Made by a program: the position numbers and the translations under genes
From: Nipponacmea schrenckii
Lineage: Eukaryota; Mollusca; Gastropoda; Lottiidae
Direction: 5' to 3'
Length of the DNA stretch: 64,000 nt
NCBI GenBank assembly: GCA_030562195.1
Contig: JAUJPP010000003.1
Location: 17,825,398 to 17,889,397 of the forward strand
Shown here: piece after piece, positions 10,163 to 21,172 of the stretch
Numbering within the stretch: position 1 is the stretch's first letter
Layout: each line of letters opens with the position of its first letter
Notes under the pieces: model-generated
What the model was told of the DNA's origin: nothing
The model's database searches: none
The model's input: the letters and a program-made list of their open reading frames with translations, nothing else

Positions 10163-12300
10163 TTTTTATACGCCCACATGAAATGGGGGGCGTATATTGT
10201 CGTCACCCACGTCCGTCCGTCCGTCCACAATTGCTCGTAAACACTCTACACGGTGTAATTCTTGACGGATTTAGATGAAACTTTATATGAGTGTTTATGA
10301 TCACGCAAGGATGAAGCCTATTGAAAATCAGCGAAATCGGAAAAAAATTAGTATGAGTTCGTGCCCTTGTTCTTGAATGGCTCGTAAACACTCTACAACG
10401 TGCAATTCCTGACCGATTTTGATGAAACTTGGTGTGAGAGTATGTTATAACTCAAGGATAAACCCTATCGAAAATCAGCGAAATCGAAAAACATTTAGTA
10501 TGAGTTATTGCCCTTGTTCTTGAAAACGTGTTCATTTTTAGCTTGTAAACATTCTTGAGAGAACAATTTTTAATGGATTTTAATGAAACTTGGCCTGAGT
10601 ATTTGTTATGACCCAAGGATGAAGCCTATTGAAAACCAGTCAAATCGAAAAAAAATTAATATCAGTTATTGCCCTTGTTTTTGAAAATGCGTTCAATTTT
10701 TAGCTTGTAAACACTCTACAAAGCACAGTTATTGACCGATTTTGACGAAACTTGCTGAAATTGTTTAATATCACCCAAGAATGAACCCTTTTGAAAATAG
10801 CATATATCGAAATATATTTAATAGGAATTATTGCCTTTGTTCTATAAAATGTGTTGGATTTTTGCCTTGTAAACACTCTACAAGTCACAATTCTTGAGCG
10901 ATTTTGACATAACTTGGCATGAGTATTTGTAATCACCTAAGGATGAACCCTATTGAAATTCAGTTAAATCGAAAAATATTTAGTATCAGTTATTGCCCTT
11001 GTGTTTGAAAACGCGTTCAATTTTAGCTTGTAAGCACTCTAGGATTTTGATAAAACTTGGCTTGAGTATTTGTTTTTACCCAAGGATGAACCTTATTGAA
11101 AATCAAATAAATCGAAATATATTTAGTGTCAGTTATTGCCCTTGTGTTTGAAAACAGGTTTAACTTTTTAATAAATACTCTAGAAGGTACAATTCATGAC
11201 CAATGTTGACAAAACTCACTGAAATTGTTGGATATTGCAAGGGATGAGCCTAATTGAAAATTAAAATTATCAAAATATATCTAATATGAATTATTGCCCT
11301 TGTTCTTTTAAACGCGTTCGATTTTTGTCTCGTAAACACTCTACATGGCACAATTCTTGATGGATTTCGATGAAACTTGGTGTGAGAGTGTGTTATAACT
11401 CAAGCATGAACCCTATTGAAAATCAGCGAAATCGAAAAATTTTTTAGTATGAGTTACTGCCCTTGTTCTTGAAAACGCATTCAATTTTAGCTTGTAAACA
11501 CTCTAGAAAGAACTATTCTTAATGGATTTTGCTTAACTTTGGCTTGAGTATTTGTTTTTACCCAAGGATGAACCCTATTATAAATCAAATAAATAGAAAT
11601 ATATTTAGTGTCAGTTATAGCCCTTGTTCTTGAAAACGCGTTCAATTTTAGCTTGTAAACACTCTAGAAAGAACAATTTTTAATGGATTTTGATGTAACT
11701 TGGCTGGAGTCTTTGTTGTCTCCCAAGGATGAACTCTATTGAAAATCAAAAAATATTTAGTACAAGTTATTGCCCTTGTTTTTGAAAACGCGTTCAATTT
11801 AACTCGTAAACACTCTAGAAAGAACAATTTTGAATGGATTTTGATGAAGCTTGGCTTTAGTATTTGTTTTCTCACAAGGATAAACCCTATTGAAAATCAG
11901 ATGAATCGAAAAATATTTAGTGTCAGTTATTGCGCCTGTTTCAAAAACGCTTTCAACTTTTGGCTTGTGAACACTCTAAACATTCATTTTCGACAAAACT
12001 CGCTGAAATTTTTAATATCAACCAAGAATGAGCCTTATTAAGAATTAAAAATATCAAAATATTATTGAGGGTGAACTCTATTGCAAATCATAAAAATACC
12101 GAAAAATATTTAATGAGTTGAGTTAGGTACAATTCTTGACAGTTTTTAATGAAACTAGAGACCCTAGAAAAAAATATATGGTGGAAGGTTGAATATTTCA
12201 TTCCACTTTTGTAACCTTACTGAAAAGTTTTTATTTGAAATAAATGCTGCCAGTGGGCGTATATTACCTTGCCTGGCAAGCTATCTTACATGTTTATTAT
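10163..12300. repeat. about 12-unit array of ~155-163 bp filling an intron
   Basis: It starts with TTTTTATACGCCCACATG (10163-10180) and a CGTCCGTCCGTCC tract. About a dozen diverged units follow, each with GCTTGTAAACACTCTA, TTGATGAAACTTGG, ACCCAAGGATGAACCCTATT and AGTTATTGCCCTTGTT. CTCGTAAACACTCTAC-type starts are near 10227, 10381, 10701, 11325, 11489, 11650 and 11801. The right edge is GTGGGCGTATATTACC and TGCCTGGCAAGCTATCTTA near 12247-12290. It lies inside the intron between the exons ending 10140 and starting 12408. Confidence 0.85.
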
Positions 12301-12407
12301 CTCTTTACCTGTCAAAATCAGTAAAATAAATGTGTTCATCAACACTAAATCCAATTTTTGTCATGTTGGATGAAACCATTACTAAAATGTTGTAATATTA
12401 TTTTCAG

Positions 12408-15400
12408 ATGTCACAAGAACATGTGTCAAAGTTACATGGCTCAGAAATTTCCTTTACCAAGCCATTAGTGCAGACACTATCAAAATCGGGAATAAAAAAG
12501 TTACATCAACTGAAGAAACCATCTCTATTCTTGATATTTCTGAAGAGGTAAAAGTTTTCGTTCATATTCAGAATTAATAAGTATCATGCAAGAAAAATAT
12601 GCTTATTTCATTCTTTTGGTCTGTACAGATTTGTACATAGTTATCAAACATGCTAGTAAAGTACCAAATTCCATACTGATATATTTAAGAGTTTAAAAAC
12701 ACATATCTGGAATTGTTCTGAATTAATTATTATCAAGTTTTTAACAACTGTCATGGGATATACTAAAGTTGAATAATATTTTCCTTTTCAGGAGCACATT
12801 CAATCCAGAGAGTATATTTGTGAGGAAGAATATGATGAGGAGGTGAATTTTAATCTCAAAGAAGCATTAGATAAAGAGGCCAACAGCTCCTTATGTAATT
12901 CAGATATGGAACTCGCAACCAGCTTAGATGAGTCTATTCTAGAAAAGTAGATGGAACAACTGAATATTTCACAATCAAATGAAAATGATGATCTGGAGGA
13001 ACAAACTGTAGATCTATCACAATTTGGGCTGAATAAGTTTACTCCACCACCACTTCTGACAAGACATCCACAGACTGCTAGTGGTAGAGATGACGATATA
13101 AATGTACTTGATGACATCCTTGTTAAAACAGGATTAGATTCAAGAATATGTTCTTACTCCAATGAACTTGACAGAATCCTTTTTGGTCCTGACAACAAAA
13201 TTGGCATAAATTTGTTGTCCTTGATAAAAGAAAATGTAAAATACGCAAAATTTCTACCCGAATTACCTCTTCTACATCTTCGAAAGTCAAAGGTGAATAC
13301 ATTATTTAGTGCATACAAAAACTGTGGTTTAATAGAACTAGTAATGATTATGCCGAGATGATACTAATACAGAATGGAGGAAGCTCATAACAGCAGAACA
13401 TATTGACACAGCTACACGTCATATTTACAGAATATCACAAGCTCTGCAGATGGCATTGGTTTTTAAATTTATGGAACATCTCCCACCAATTCAAGCAAAC
13501 ATGTTATTGACTGATATATTAGATGGAAAGTCTTTTGAATTAAGTTCCAAGTGGAATCAATCTTTCCAAGAATTTATAAAAAAAATCAATGCAACTTTTT
13601 CTCTTCACTATGATTTGATGGTTCATAGCAATGAAGTTGTGGCCATCAAATTTGCAGAGCGTCTAGGTGGAGCAGATGGTTACAATCTTATGTTGGGCAT
13701 CATAAAATCTTCAATATGGTTTTTATTTTTAAATGGTGCTAGTTCTTATGCCCCTTATTGTACCCGACTATTAGCCCACCATTACACATCTGGCTTTTTC
13801 CACCAAGAAATGAAAAAATGTCTGTTCTCAACACCAATTGGTAAAAGCATTGTTAATTTTTCGGGTGATACCAAGAGGGAAATGGAGCACAAAGAAGCTT
13901 TGAAAGGTTTCAGATCTGGCTGTTCAATCGACTCTGCATCTCGAAGGATGTCGTTAATTGATTCATTCAATACATCATCTGGATGTCAACAGTCAACAGA
14001 GGTTTCCTGGGAATTCAATGAAAATGACTTGAAGCACATTTTTCGTGTCACAGACGTTGTTCTTCGACAAGATGGACTCTCAAACACTCAATGCCAAATA
14101 CCATTTAATGTGTATTCAAACCCAAAAAGAAAACGATCGCTGGAGGTATTGGATGACAAATCTGTAGAAAGTGGGAAGTACTTGGTACAAAAATTCATGT
14201 GTTGTGACAACCTTTTTGGATTAAATAAGTGTGATGTGCCAAATTTAGCCGATGTTGTTTCAACACCAGCTTTAAAAGCTAAATTGAAGAAGAATATTGG
14301 TGTTACCATCAAACGATGCCTGGTTAAGCCGTCAGATTTACATTCATCAGAAAGGGATAGAAAGGAAGGGAAAAGGACCAAATTGATCTCAACCATCATA
14401 AAACAAACCAACCACTTAAGCTCAAACATGAACATGTGCCAAGCCCTAGTAAAACCAGACTGTAGAAAGCCTAAGGTACAGAAATCTTCTACCATCAAAC
14501 CAGCTCTCCAGAACTTAATAAAAGTTTGTGATCCAAATGAAGAAAAGGAATGCATCAACTTTTGTGACAAGTCGCTCCTGCAATGGCTCACACAAAAAGT
14601 TAAAATTGTAACAGTTGAATTTGCTGGTGTGAAATTTAAAACTAGGGTCATAAGTGGTGCACAATATTTAAATTATGTACAAAATGCTATTTTAAGTCCA
14701 CTATTGAACCAAATGCCAAGACTTAACAGAATCATCATATGTGAGGAGAAGTACACTTTTACACCAGACAACTTCAAAGCTGGTACAAGACAGCAGAGGA
14801 AAAAATCTTCAACTTTCTCTGTTTCTCATCTCAAAACAAGTGATGACATATTAAGTTCATCCATGTTCAATAAGGATGCAATCAGAGGAACTGATGCTGG
14901 CAAATCTCTTATTAGCAATTACCTTGCTGCAAATGCCCATCATTTAAGTTTACCACGTGCTGTAACACTCGACATAGACAGTGAGTTGAACTTGAATTGT
15001 ACATGTCATGGAGCTTGTCAGTGTCATCAGTTTTCAACACCAATTCGTTGCATTTTTTCCGGCAAATTACTCGAAAAACCAAAAGTATCCAATCTTTGTG
15101 ACATTCAACAAAGAAAAGGCGAGGCAGAAATGTCACAAGTCGATTGGCTGGTCACCACTTCAAGTTTACTGGATTCTGGTGATACTGTGGTCAGTTTAGT
15201 AACATCTGGTGACATAGATGCTGTCACCATTCACTTATTTGCAGTAGCTAAACATTGGCCTCGTTTAGATGATGGAACTTTTAAGAACACTGTGTATGTC
15301 ATTCTCCAAAAACCACAGAAGAAATATGACATATACAATATAACTCTAATGCTGGAACTATTTGAAACATTTTTTAAATCAAACGTGATCGGAATAAAAG

Positions 15401-15975
15401 TGGCAATTGGTTTATGTATGGGGGGAAATGAGTCCCATGATAAGTTCTTGAATACTTTTCTATTTAATGACTATTTTTTAAATTCATTGATTGACTTGAA
15501 CTCTGGTATTATTCTGAACTCTGGTGTTTTTGAAGATTTTGTCAAGAACATATTTTGTCCGAAAGGAATGAATCCTGAAATAGCAACATTTGAAGAAATA
15601 CGGAATAAAACTATGGAAAGAAAGAGACGTGTTCTGGGTGGATTAAGTGCTGGCCTGACTGTTAGTAATGCAGATAATTGGATGCCTCCATCTTCAGTAA
15701 TAGGTCGCTTGGCAAATCTGGTCCAACTACAAATTGACTATCTTCAGACAGTAGGTGATCATTCAGCCCCACTTCCTGATTTTATGTCTGTACCATGTCT
15801 CAAAAGAACTATTTCTGGGGAAATTGAATATGATTTTGGGTTAGATGCCTTCAAGCCAGTCGATGAGGTTATTTTTGAATCAGAGATAGGAAAAAGAAAA
15901 CAACCTTTTACACCTCAAAAAGGTCAGAGGAAAAAAAGACAAGTAACCTCAACCCCAAGAAAAAGTAAAGATTAA
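12408..15975 (+). pseudogene. C-terminal part of the broken DUF6589-like gene, with FEN/XPG-like nuclease domain
   Basis: Exon 12408-12547 and an exon from 12792 (acceptor TTCCTTTTCAG) continue the gene starting at 8279. A TAG at 12948 interrupts the frame, which stays open beyond it. A one-base shift near 13356 leads into an 841-codon frame to 15975. The first half has ADGYNLMLGIIKSSIWFLF and SGCSIDSASRRMS, resembling the second half of DUF6589. Residues from about 500 of that frame contain NCTCHGACQCHQF, then SGDIDAVTIHLFAVAKHW, GIKVAIGLCMGGNES and NWMPPSSVIGRLANLVQLQI. GDID and the CMGGN motif occupy the places of the acidic motifs of FEN1/XPG-type PIN nucleases; related copies I remember read CMGGND, so this copy may have lost an Asp. 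The tail is Lys/Arg-rich with TPQK and TPRK motifs, suggesting a nuclear protein. Confidence 0.6.
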
Positions 15976-17126
15976 TTTTTCGGTCCTGTGAGATATATTA
16001 TTATTATTCATAGTATTGTATTATATTTTACGTTTTATTTGAGATATCATAAGGTAATATTTTGTTTTATGTTCTTTACATTTTTTGTACTTTCATTTTT
16101 ATTATTATTATTTCCATCTGATTCTAATTAAATTAAACATTAAATGTATATAAAACTTTAACTTTATTTAGGCCTAATAGCTTTTTGTACCTCCTTACAA
16201 TTTATTTCATGTATCTATAATATATGTATAAAATATATTGTGAAAACCTCCTGAACTCTTTAAAACCTGACAAGATTCTAAAATTAGGACATTTCATTCT
16301 GAGATAATGAGTGTATCAAGTTTCTTCTACCAGTATGGAATGTTTATTCTTCAATTTAAGTGATGACAGTCAACTGATTATCATGTTATTATAAAACCAT
16401 TAAACTCACTGACCATATCAGCCCAAACTTTACACTGCCCACTTGTTTGTTAGACTGAATATTGAAAAGTTGCTGATTTTCAAATCTGATTATTAACCTT
16501 CATACTTGGTTAAACCAGAATAGCTTGAAAATAATAGAAGCAATTGCATTTTCAGGTTCCTTGGTCAAATTGGTTTTAAATTCATAAATAACAACCTACA
16601 AAAGATCTTGGCTAATAATAATTCTTTATCCTGAATGTGATATCAATATTTTCATTCATATCAAATTTCATTAAGATCTTTTAAAAATAATAGCCTATAT
16701 CCAACAAGTAAGATATGCCATAGTCAATAACAATAATTCAAAGAGCTCATCCAATTAGAACCAAATTGGATATCTTCTGGATTTCAAATACTTACAAATT
16801 TCAGTTGACAAACTGTGGTTTGAATCAAACTTTTTCTCTTTACTTTTGCTGAAGGAATAATCTTAACATCCTAAAATAAAACAGTTTTTTAAAAGATAAA
16901 AAGCTATGCAAACTAACAACCTTTGAAATTATATTTGAGCCTATTGAAGACTGTTCAAACAAAAATGTTACATAGATTACATACACACAAGAGTAGCGAA
17001 AAGAGATATTGCAAATTTGTTTTGCAGTTTGCCTCACAATGAGAAAATATGCTGCCAATACCTCATGAACTTCTTGAATATGGTTCCTCATATGAATTAT
17101 GAAAATCCTCTCGTCACACTACTTAC
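15976..17126. other. intergenic region between two converging genes
   Basis: AT-rich; includes AATTAAATTAAACATTAAATG-like sequence soon after the stop at 15975 that could hold poly(A) signals. A short minus-strand open piece near 17060-17095 ending in HIQEVHE could be another exon of the G2E3-like gene, but I cannot define its borders. Confidence 0.35.
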
Positions 17127-18469
17127 AGGCTTCTGTTGGATGTAAGTCACATTCTTCAATCTGAAATAGATTTTTCTGTCAAATACAACATTCCTAATAT
17201 TCTGCTATGGTAATCTCTGATTTAATTAATTAATTAATACTTAATGCTATGATGATCAATCAGTTGTGATTGAAAGGACAATTATAATAAGACAACATTT
17301 GAAGTTGGGAGAAGAGTTTGGAAAAAGTGGATAGTAAACATGTTAGAATCTGTAATATTTTGAGAATCCTAATAATGAAAGATTGTGTCTAAAATCTGGA
17401 GCAATGCAAAATAAACAACTAAATTTCACCATCATATACAAATCAATATGAATAGCCAACATAAGCTTATCAAAATTTAGTATTAATTAAGAGCTAAAAG
17501 TAAAGTTACATCAATTACAAATTAAAATATTCATACCTCAGATTTTTTTTTGTGTTGACAAGTCTTTTTGCAAGGGTCTTACATAAATTATTGAGGAACC
17601 AATGTAGGACTGAAGCAAAAAGATTGTTGTATATCCCTGGGATGGAGGAATTATTACTTCCAAGTTTGTCCTGTTATTGATTCTTGAAAGATCGAACCCT
17701 CCACCATCTGCCAACTTAGGAAAATTTAACAACATTTCCTGTTTGAAATAAATGGAATCATCATTTTTATGTAGAAATATTTTTTTCTCTCCAAGCCCTG
17801 CCTCTTGTAGCTCCCTCTTAAGAAAGCTATCTGGTTTTGTGTTCTGGAAAAAATATATCATGACTTAATTTATGCATAAAAATTAGAATTGCCCACCCAG
17901 GGCTATTTATACAGGCCTACTTTGTCTTAATCTGCAGTATAAAATTAAAATCTTCAAATGAACTGTTCTATTTTTCTAGGCTATTAAATACAAGGTACTT
18001 GGAACTAGACTGGTCTTTTTGTTATTCCCAAATGTCAATAAAAATGTAAACAACCTTGGTATTTTGCCCAATCCTGATGACCAGAATTTAGTTTGAGATA
18101 GTTAAGCAGCCTTATAATGGCGGGTCCATGATGAAAAAGAAAAAATAGGTTTACCTGATCATTACTGGCTAAACAAAAAACCCTGTGAGACCAATTAGGT
18201 TTGAAATTTGGTCTGGTACGGATCTTAGTTAAGTTCTTGGAGGAGTTCCGGAAAGAATTATTATAAGGTGAAAACAATCTCCTGACCTGAGCTACCGGAG
18301 TCACAGGTCTAGGAGTAATTACTGCCGTCTCTGGTCTTGAACTAGAGGAACTGGTAGGTCTATTTATAGAAGTAGGAATATGAGTTTTAGTGGAGGTAAC
18401 CAGTATGTCACTTTCGAGGGACTCAGCAGCCTTTCGTAGAATTTCTACGGCTTTTTTCAAATCCGACAT
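17127..18469 (-). pseudogene. G2E3-like (HECT ubiquitin ligase family) 5' exons, incomplete
   Basis: Exon 18155-18469 starts with ATG at 18469. It encodes a short helical N terminus (SDLKKAVEILRKAAESLES), a Ser/Thr/Pro-rich linker, VRRLFSPY and SHRVFCLASNDQ, ending at GTAAAC. Exon 17537-17843 joins in phase 0: LKRELQEAGLGEKKIFLH, then FPKLADGGGFDLSR and SSIIYVRPLQKDL. These blocks match the N-terminal region of invertebrate proteins annotated as G2/M-phase-specific E3 ligase-like, which end in a HECT domain. A TGA sits just before the second donor, next to a nine-A run, so a one-base length error may explain it. A 34-nt candidate third exon is at 17127-17160 (EECDLHPTEA). No HECT domain was found before the neighbouring gene. 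The locus is truncated or not fully read. Confidence 0.6.
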
Positions 18470-19479
18470 TTTTATAGATTACCAATGCCGCATTTTAACA
18501 TCCGGTTTGTAAGCTTATTAAGAGTTAAGTCCCTTTGACAAGGAGCAATTATTGATTTATATTTCCGTTAGTTTCCGGATTATGTAAATGAAGTAGGTCA
18601 CGTTTCCTTATAAGATAAACGTTCAAGAATGCAGAAGTTGATTTTACAACTGTCAAGAATACAGAGGTCGAACTTACATCTTTCAAAGAATGCAAAGTCA
18701 AGAAGACATAGTTGAGTATGTCAATAATGCAAAGTTAAGAATTCATTTTCGGAAAAGAAAGTTCAAATGTTGACTTTGATATTTTCGTGAAATAAAGTTT
18801 GTAAAGTTAACTATGAATATCTCTACATTGCGAATAATATAGAAAGGTGTATTTTGTAATTGTGTAATGTGGAAACATGACTTTGAAAAGTTGAGGCCTT
18901 GTTTTCAAGTTTGACATTGTAAATAGTCCTGGCAACCATCCCCCTCCATACCTAATAAACTGAGTGCAAAAATATCTGCTAAAAATAAATGTCGGACGAT
19001 AAATAAAATTAAATAAGGAAGGCAATTTCTAAAAAAATTCTATGTATCGAAGAAATTTGACGATGCTTGGGCTCCGTTCGATTTACTGCTTCCAGAAGTA
19101 GAAGAGAAGACTCTTTTATTGAGGCAAATCGAATAAACGAGGGGAAGTAACCATAATGAAAGAAAACCCCACACTTGTACAAATCGTCCGCCATGTTTTC
19201 TCCCGTCTCTTCCAACAATTTCTTGGAAGAGTCAGAAGATCTTCAGTAATTGGAAGAGACCGAATTGAATGGAAGACGTCTTCCAGAAGCAGAAGTTGAT
19301 AAATCAAAAAAGGACCGCCGGCAAAATGGCCACCTCCTTATATGCGAGCGAAGCTCTCTCTTGTGGTAACATGTATACATGAATATGCATCAGAAGAACT
19401 TTGCACCACTGGTAGTAAAAAAAAAAGTGAGAAAAAAGGTGGCCACCATGGGGGCTGCCATGTTTGTTTACAGTTAGGT
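18470..19479. other. upstream region of the G2E3-like gene
   Basis: Just upstream of the ATG there is no clear TATA box. Several copies of AAGAATGCA / AAGAATACAG-like words occur at 18620-18720. Around 19190-19310, GAAGA/TCTTCC-rich sequence contains the words TCTTCCAACAATTTCTTGGAAGA and GGAAGACGTCTTCC; the latter is a perfect 14-bp palindrome. No exon is convincing. Confidence 0.35.
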
Positions 19480-20012
19480 CGCAGTCAATCGGCTATCAGT
19501 GGTTTCACCCGTTTTCAACCGTGGTTGTTTCACCCTAGTTGTTTCACCCATTTTGAGAACTGGTGTTTTCACCCACTGATTTCTAGTGGTTTCACCCATA
19601 TCAAAATTTACTAATGATCAAACCAATTAGTTACCATCATAATGAGTGGCATTTCTACATCATTCAGTTATGAAATTTAACACTTTTTCTGACTACTTAA
19701 TCTAATTAATCTTTTACATGAAATCTTGAACTAATGGATAAATATTATGAATAAGGTACATAAATATATATATATATATCGGCAACAATATAGACACAAC
19801 TATTGTTTTTGTCAAAAACTATTATCAATTATTATACGAGTAAAGTGAAATAAAATATAGAATGTATGTTTTTATTTATGTTAGCAAAATAGGGGGTGAA
19901 TCCACTATGGTTGAAATAACCAGATAATTTTAAGCCTCGGGTTGAAACAACCACGGTTGAACTTGTAAACGGGTGAAACGACTGTCTCCCAGCCAATCGA
20001 GTCTCGGAGTGA
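19480..20012. mobile_element. MITE with long terminal inverted repeats
   Basis: The left end has TCAATCGGCTATCAG, then GGTTTCACCCGTTTTCAACC and GTGGTTGTTTCACCC (about 19488-19534). The right end has the inverse order: GGGTTGAAACAACCACGG, then AACGGGTGAAAC and AGCCAATCGA (about 19937-20000). The left half also repeats GGTTTCACCC several more times. About 530 bp, AT-rich and non-coding inside. Confidence 0.75.
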
Positions 20013-20914
20013 ATATTCTAGAATTCTTAAAATAAATTACATTTCTTTCACAAACACTAAAATGGATGTTTCGCACCCTATAAAAATGCCTTGGTTTAAT
20101 CTTAATGTTGGTGCAGAAGATATTCAGACGTTCAACAATTCAGTGAAAACAAATCTGTACTCTTTATAACTTTATTAATATTAACTTGACTTGAGTAAAG
20201 TTGTTGTTGTTCACAGATTGACTAAAATAAACAATTACAATAACTATTAAACATCTTAAACTTCACTTATAAAATAGGCCTATCAATAATAATAGACTTG
20301 CCTGTCTACTGTTGCAATGGAATGTATGTCACGTGACCAGCTGAGCAGCGGGAAAGGGAAAACTTTATCTGACATCTATTTTACATCAAAATATACACTT
20401 TTTGACAATAACACCTAATTTCACAATGCTAAACATCAAAAGATACATGTTATATATAAAATTACATATAAAATACTAAGTTTACCGATTTATTATGCCT
20501 GTTATTTCCACAATTCCACACATAGAAAATTCTCGCTAACTTTGACCATGTTGCCTTTTTTATGTAACTGGACAATCGCAACTCAAACTAGTTACTGGAT
20601 AATTGTGCATTAAACTAATGCTTGGATATTCGCGACTAAAACAAAAGAGACTTAAGGAAACAAGACTAACATATCATTGTAATGCTTTTCGCTCTCACAC
20701 TTAATTTTTCCTGAATGTTCTATGCGGGATTTCCATAAACAAGTTCATCTCATATAGGAGTTGTCTTTGCTCCCCGTACAAATTGCATTGATAGGGCGTT
20801 GTCTGACGTCACATGCTATTTATGACGTCGAAATTTATCTATGAATGACATTATTTTGCGTATTCATTGTCATTATTATCAATAGCCCTTGTATGCGCTC
20901 TCATTCAAGGCCAT
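20013..20914. other. non-coding stretch
   Basis: No gene seen. It includes a perfect CRE-type TGACGTCA at about 20804 and another TGACGTC near 20823, next to the hairpin minisatellite. Whether these are functional is unknown. Confidence 0.35.
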
Positions 20915-21172
20915 GTCTTATTACGTATTTCGACTTTGGCGAAAACGTATTGTAATCGTTCGGATTATTTTATTACGTATTTCGACTTTGGCGAAAACGT
21001 ATTGTAATCGTTCGGATTATTACGTATTTCGACTTTGGCGAAAACGTATTGTATTCGTTCGGATTATTTTATTACGTATTTCGACTTTGTCGAAAACGTA
21101 TTGTAATCGTTCGGATTATTACGTATTTCGACTTTGGCGAAAACGTATTGTAATCGTTCGGATTATTTTATT
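20915..21172. repeat. hairpin minisatellite, five copies of 47-55 bp
   Basis: The unit is TTACGTATTTCGACTTTGGC followed by GAAAACGTATTGTAATCGTTCGGATTA-type sequence. It is alternately extended by TTTTA, giving unequal unit lengths. Within each unit ACGTATTTCG and CGAAAACGT form a stem around a short ACTTTGG loop. The array ends directly at the poly-T tract that opens the 1.1-kb satellite. Confidence 0.85.

Noticed and set aside
14088..14651. A 187-codon minus-strand ORF
   Set aside because: It is antisense to a long conserved coding frame and matches no family.
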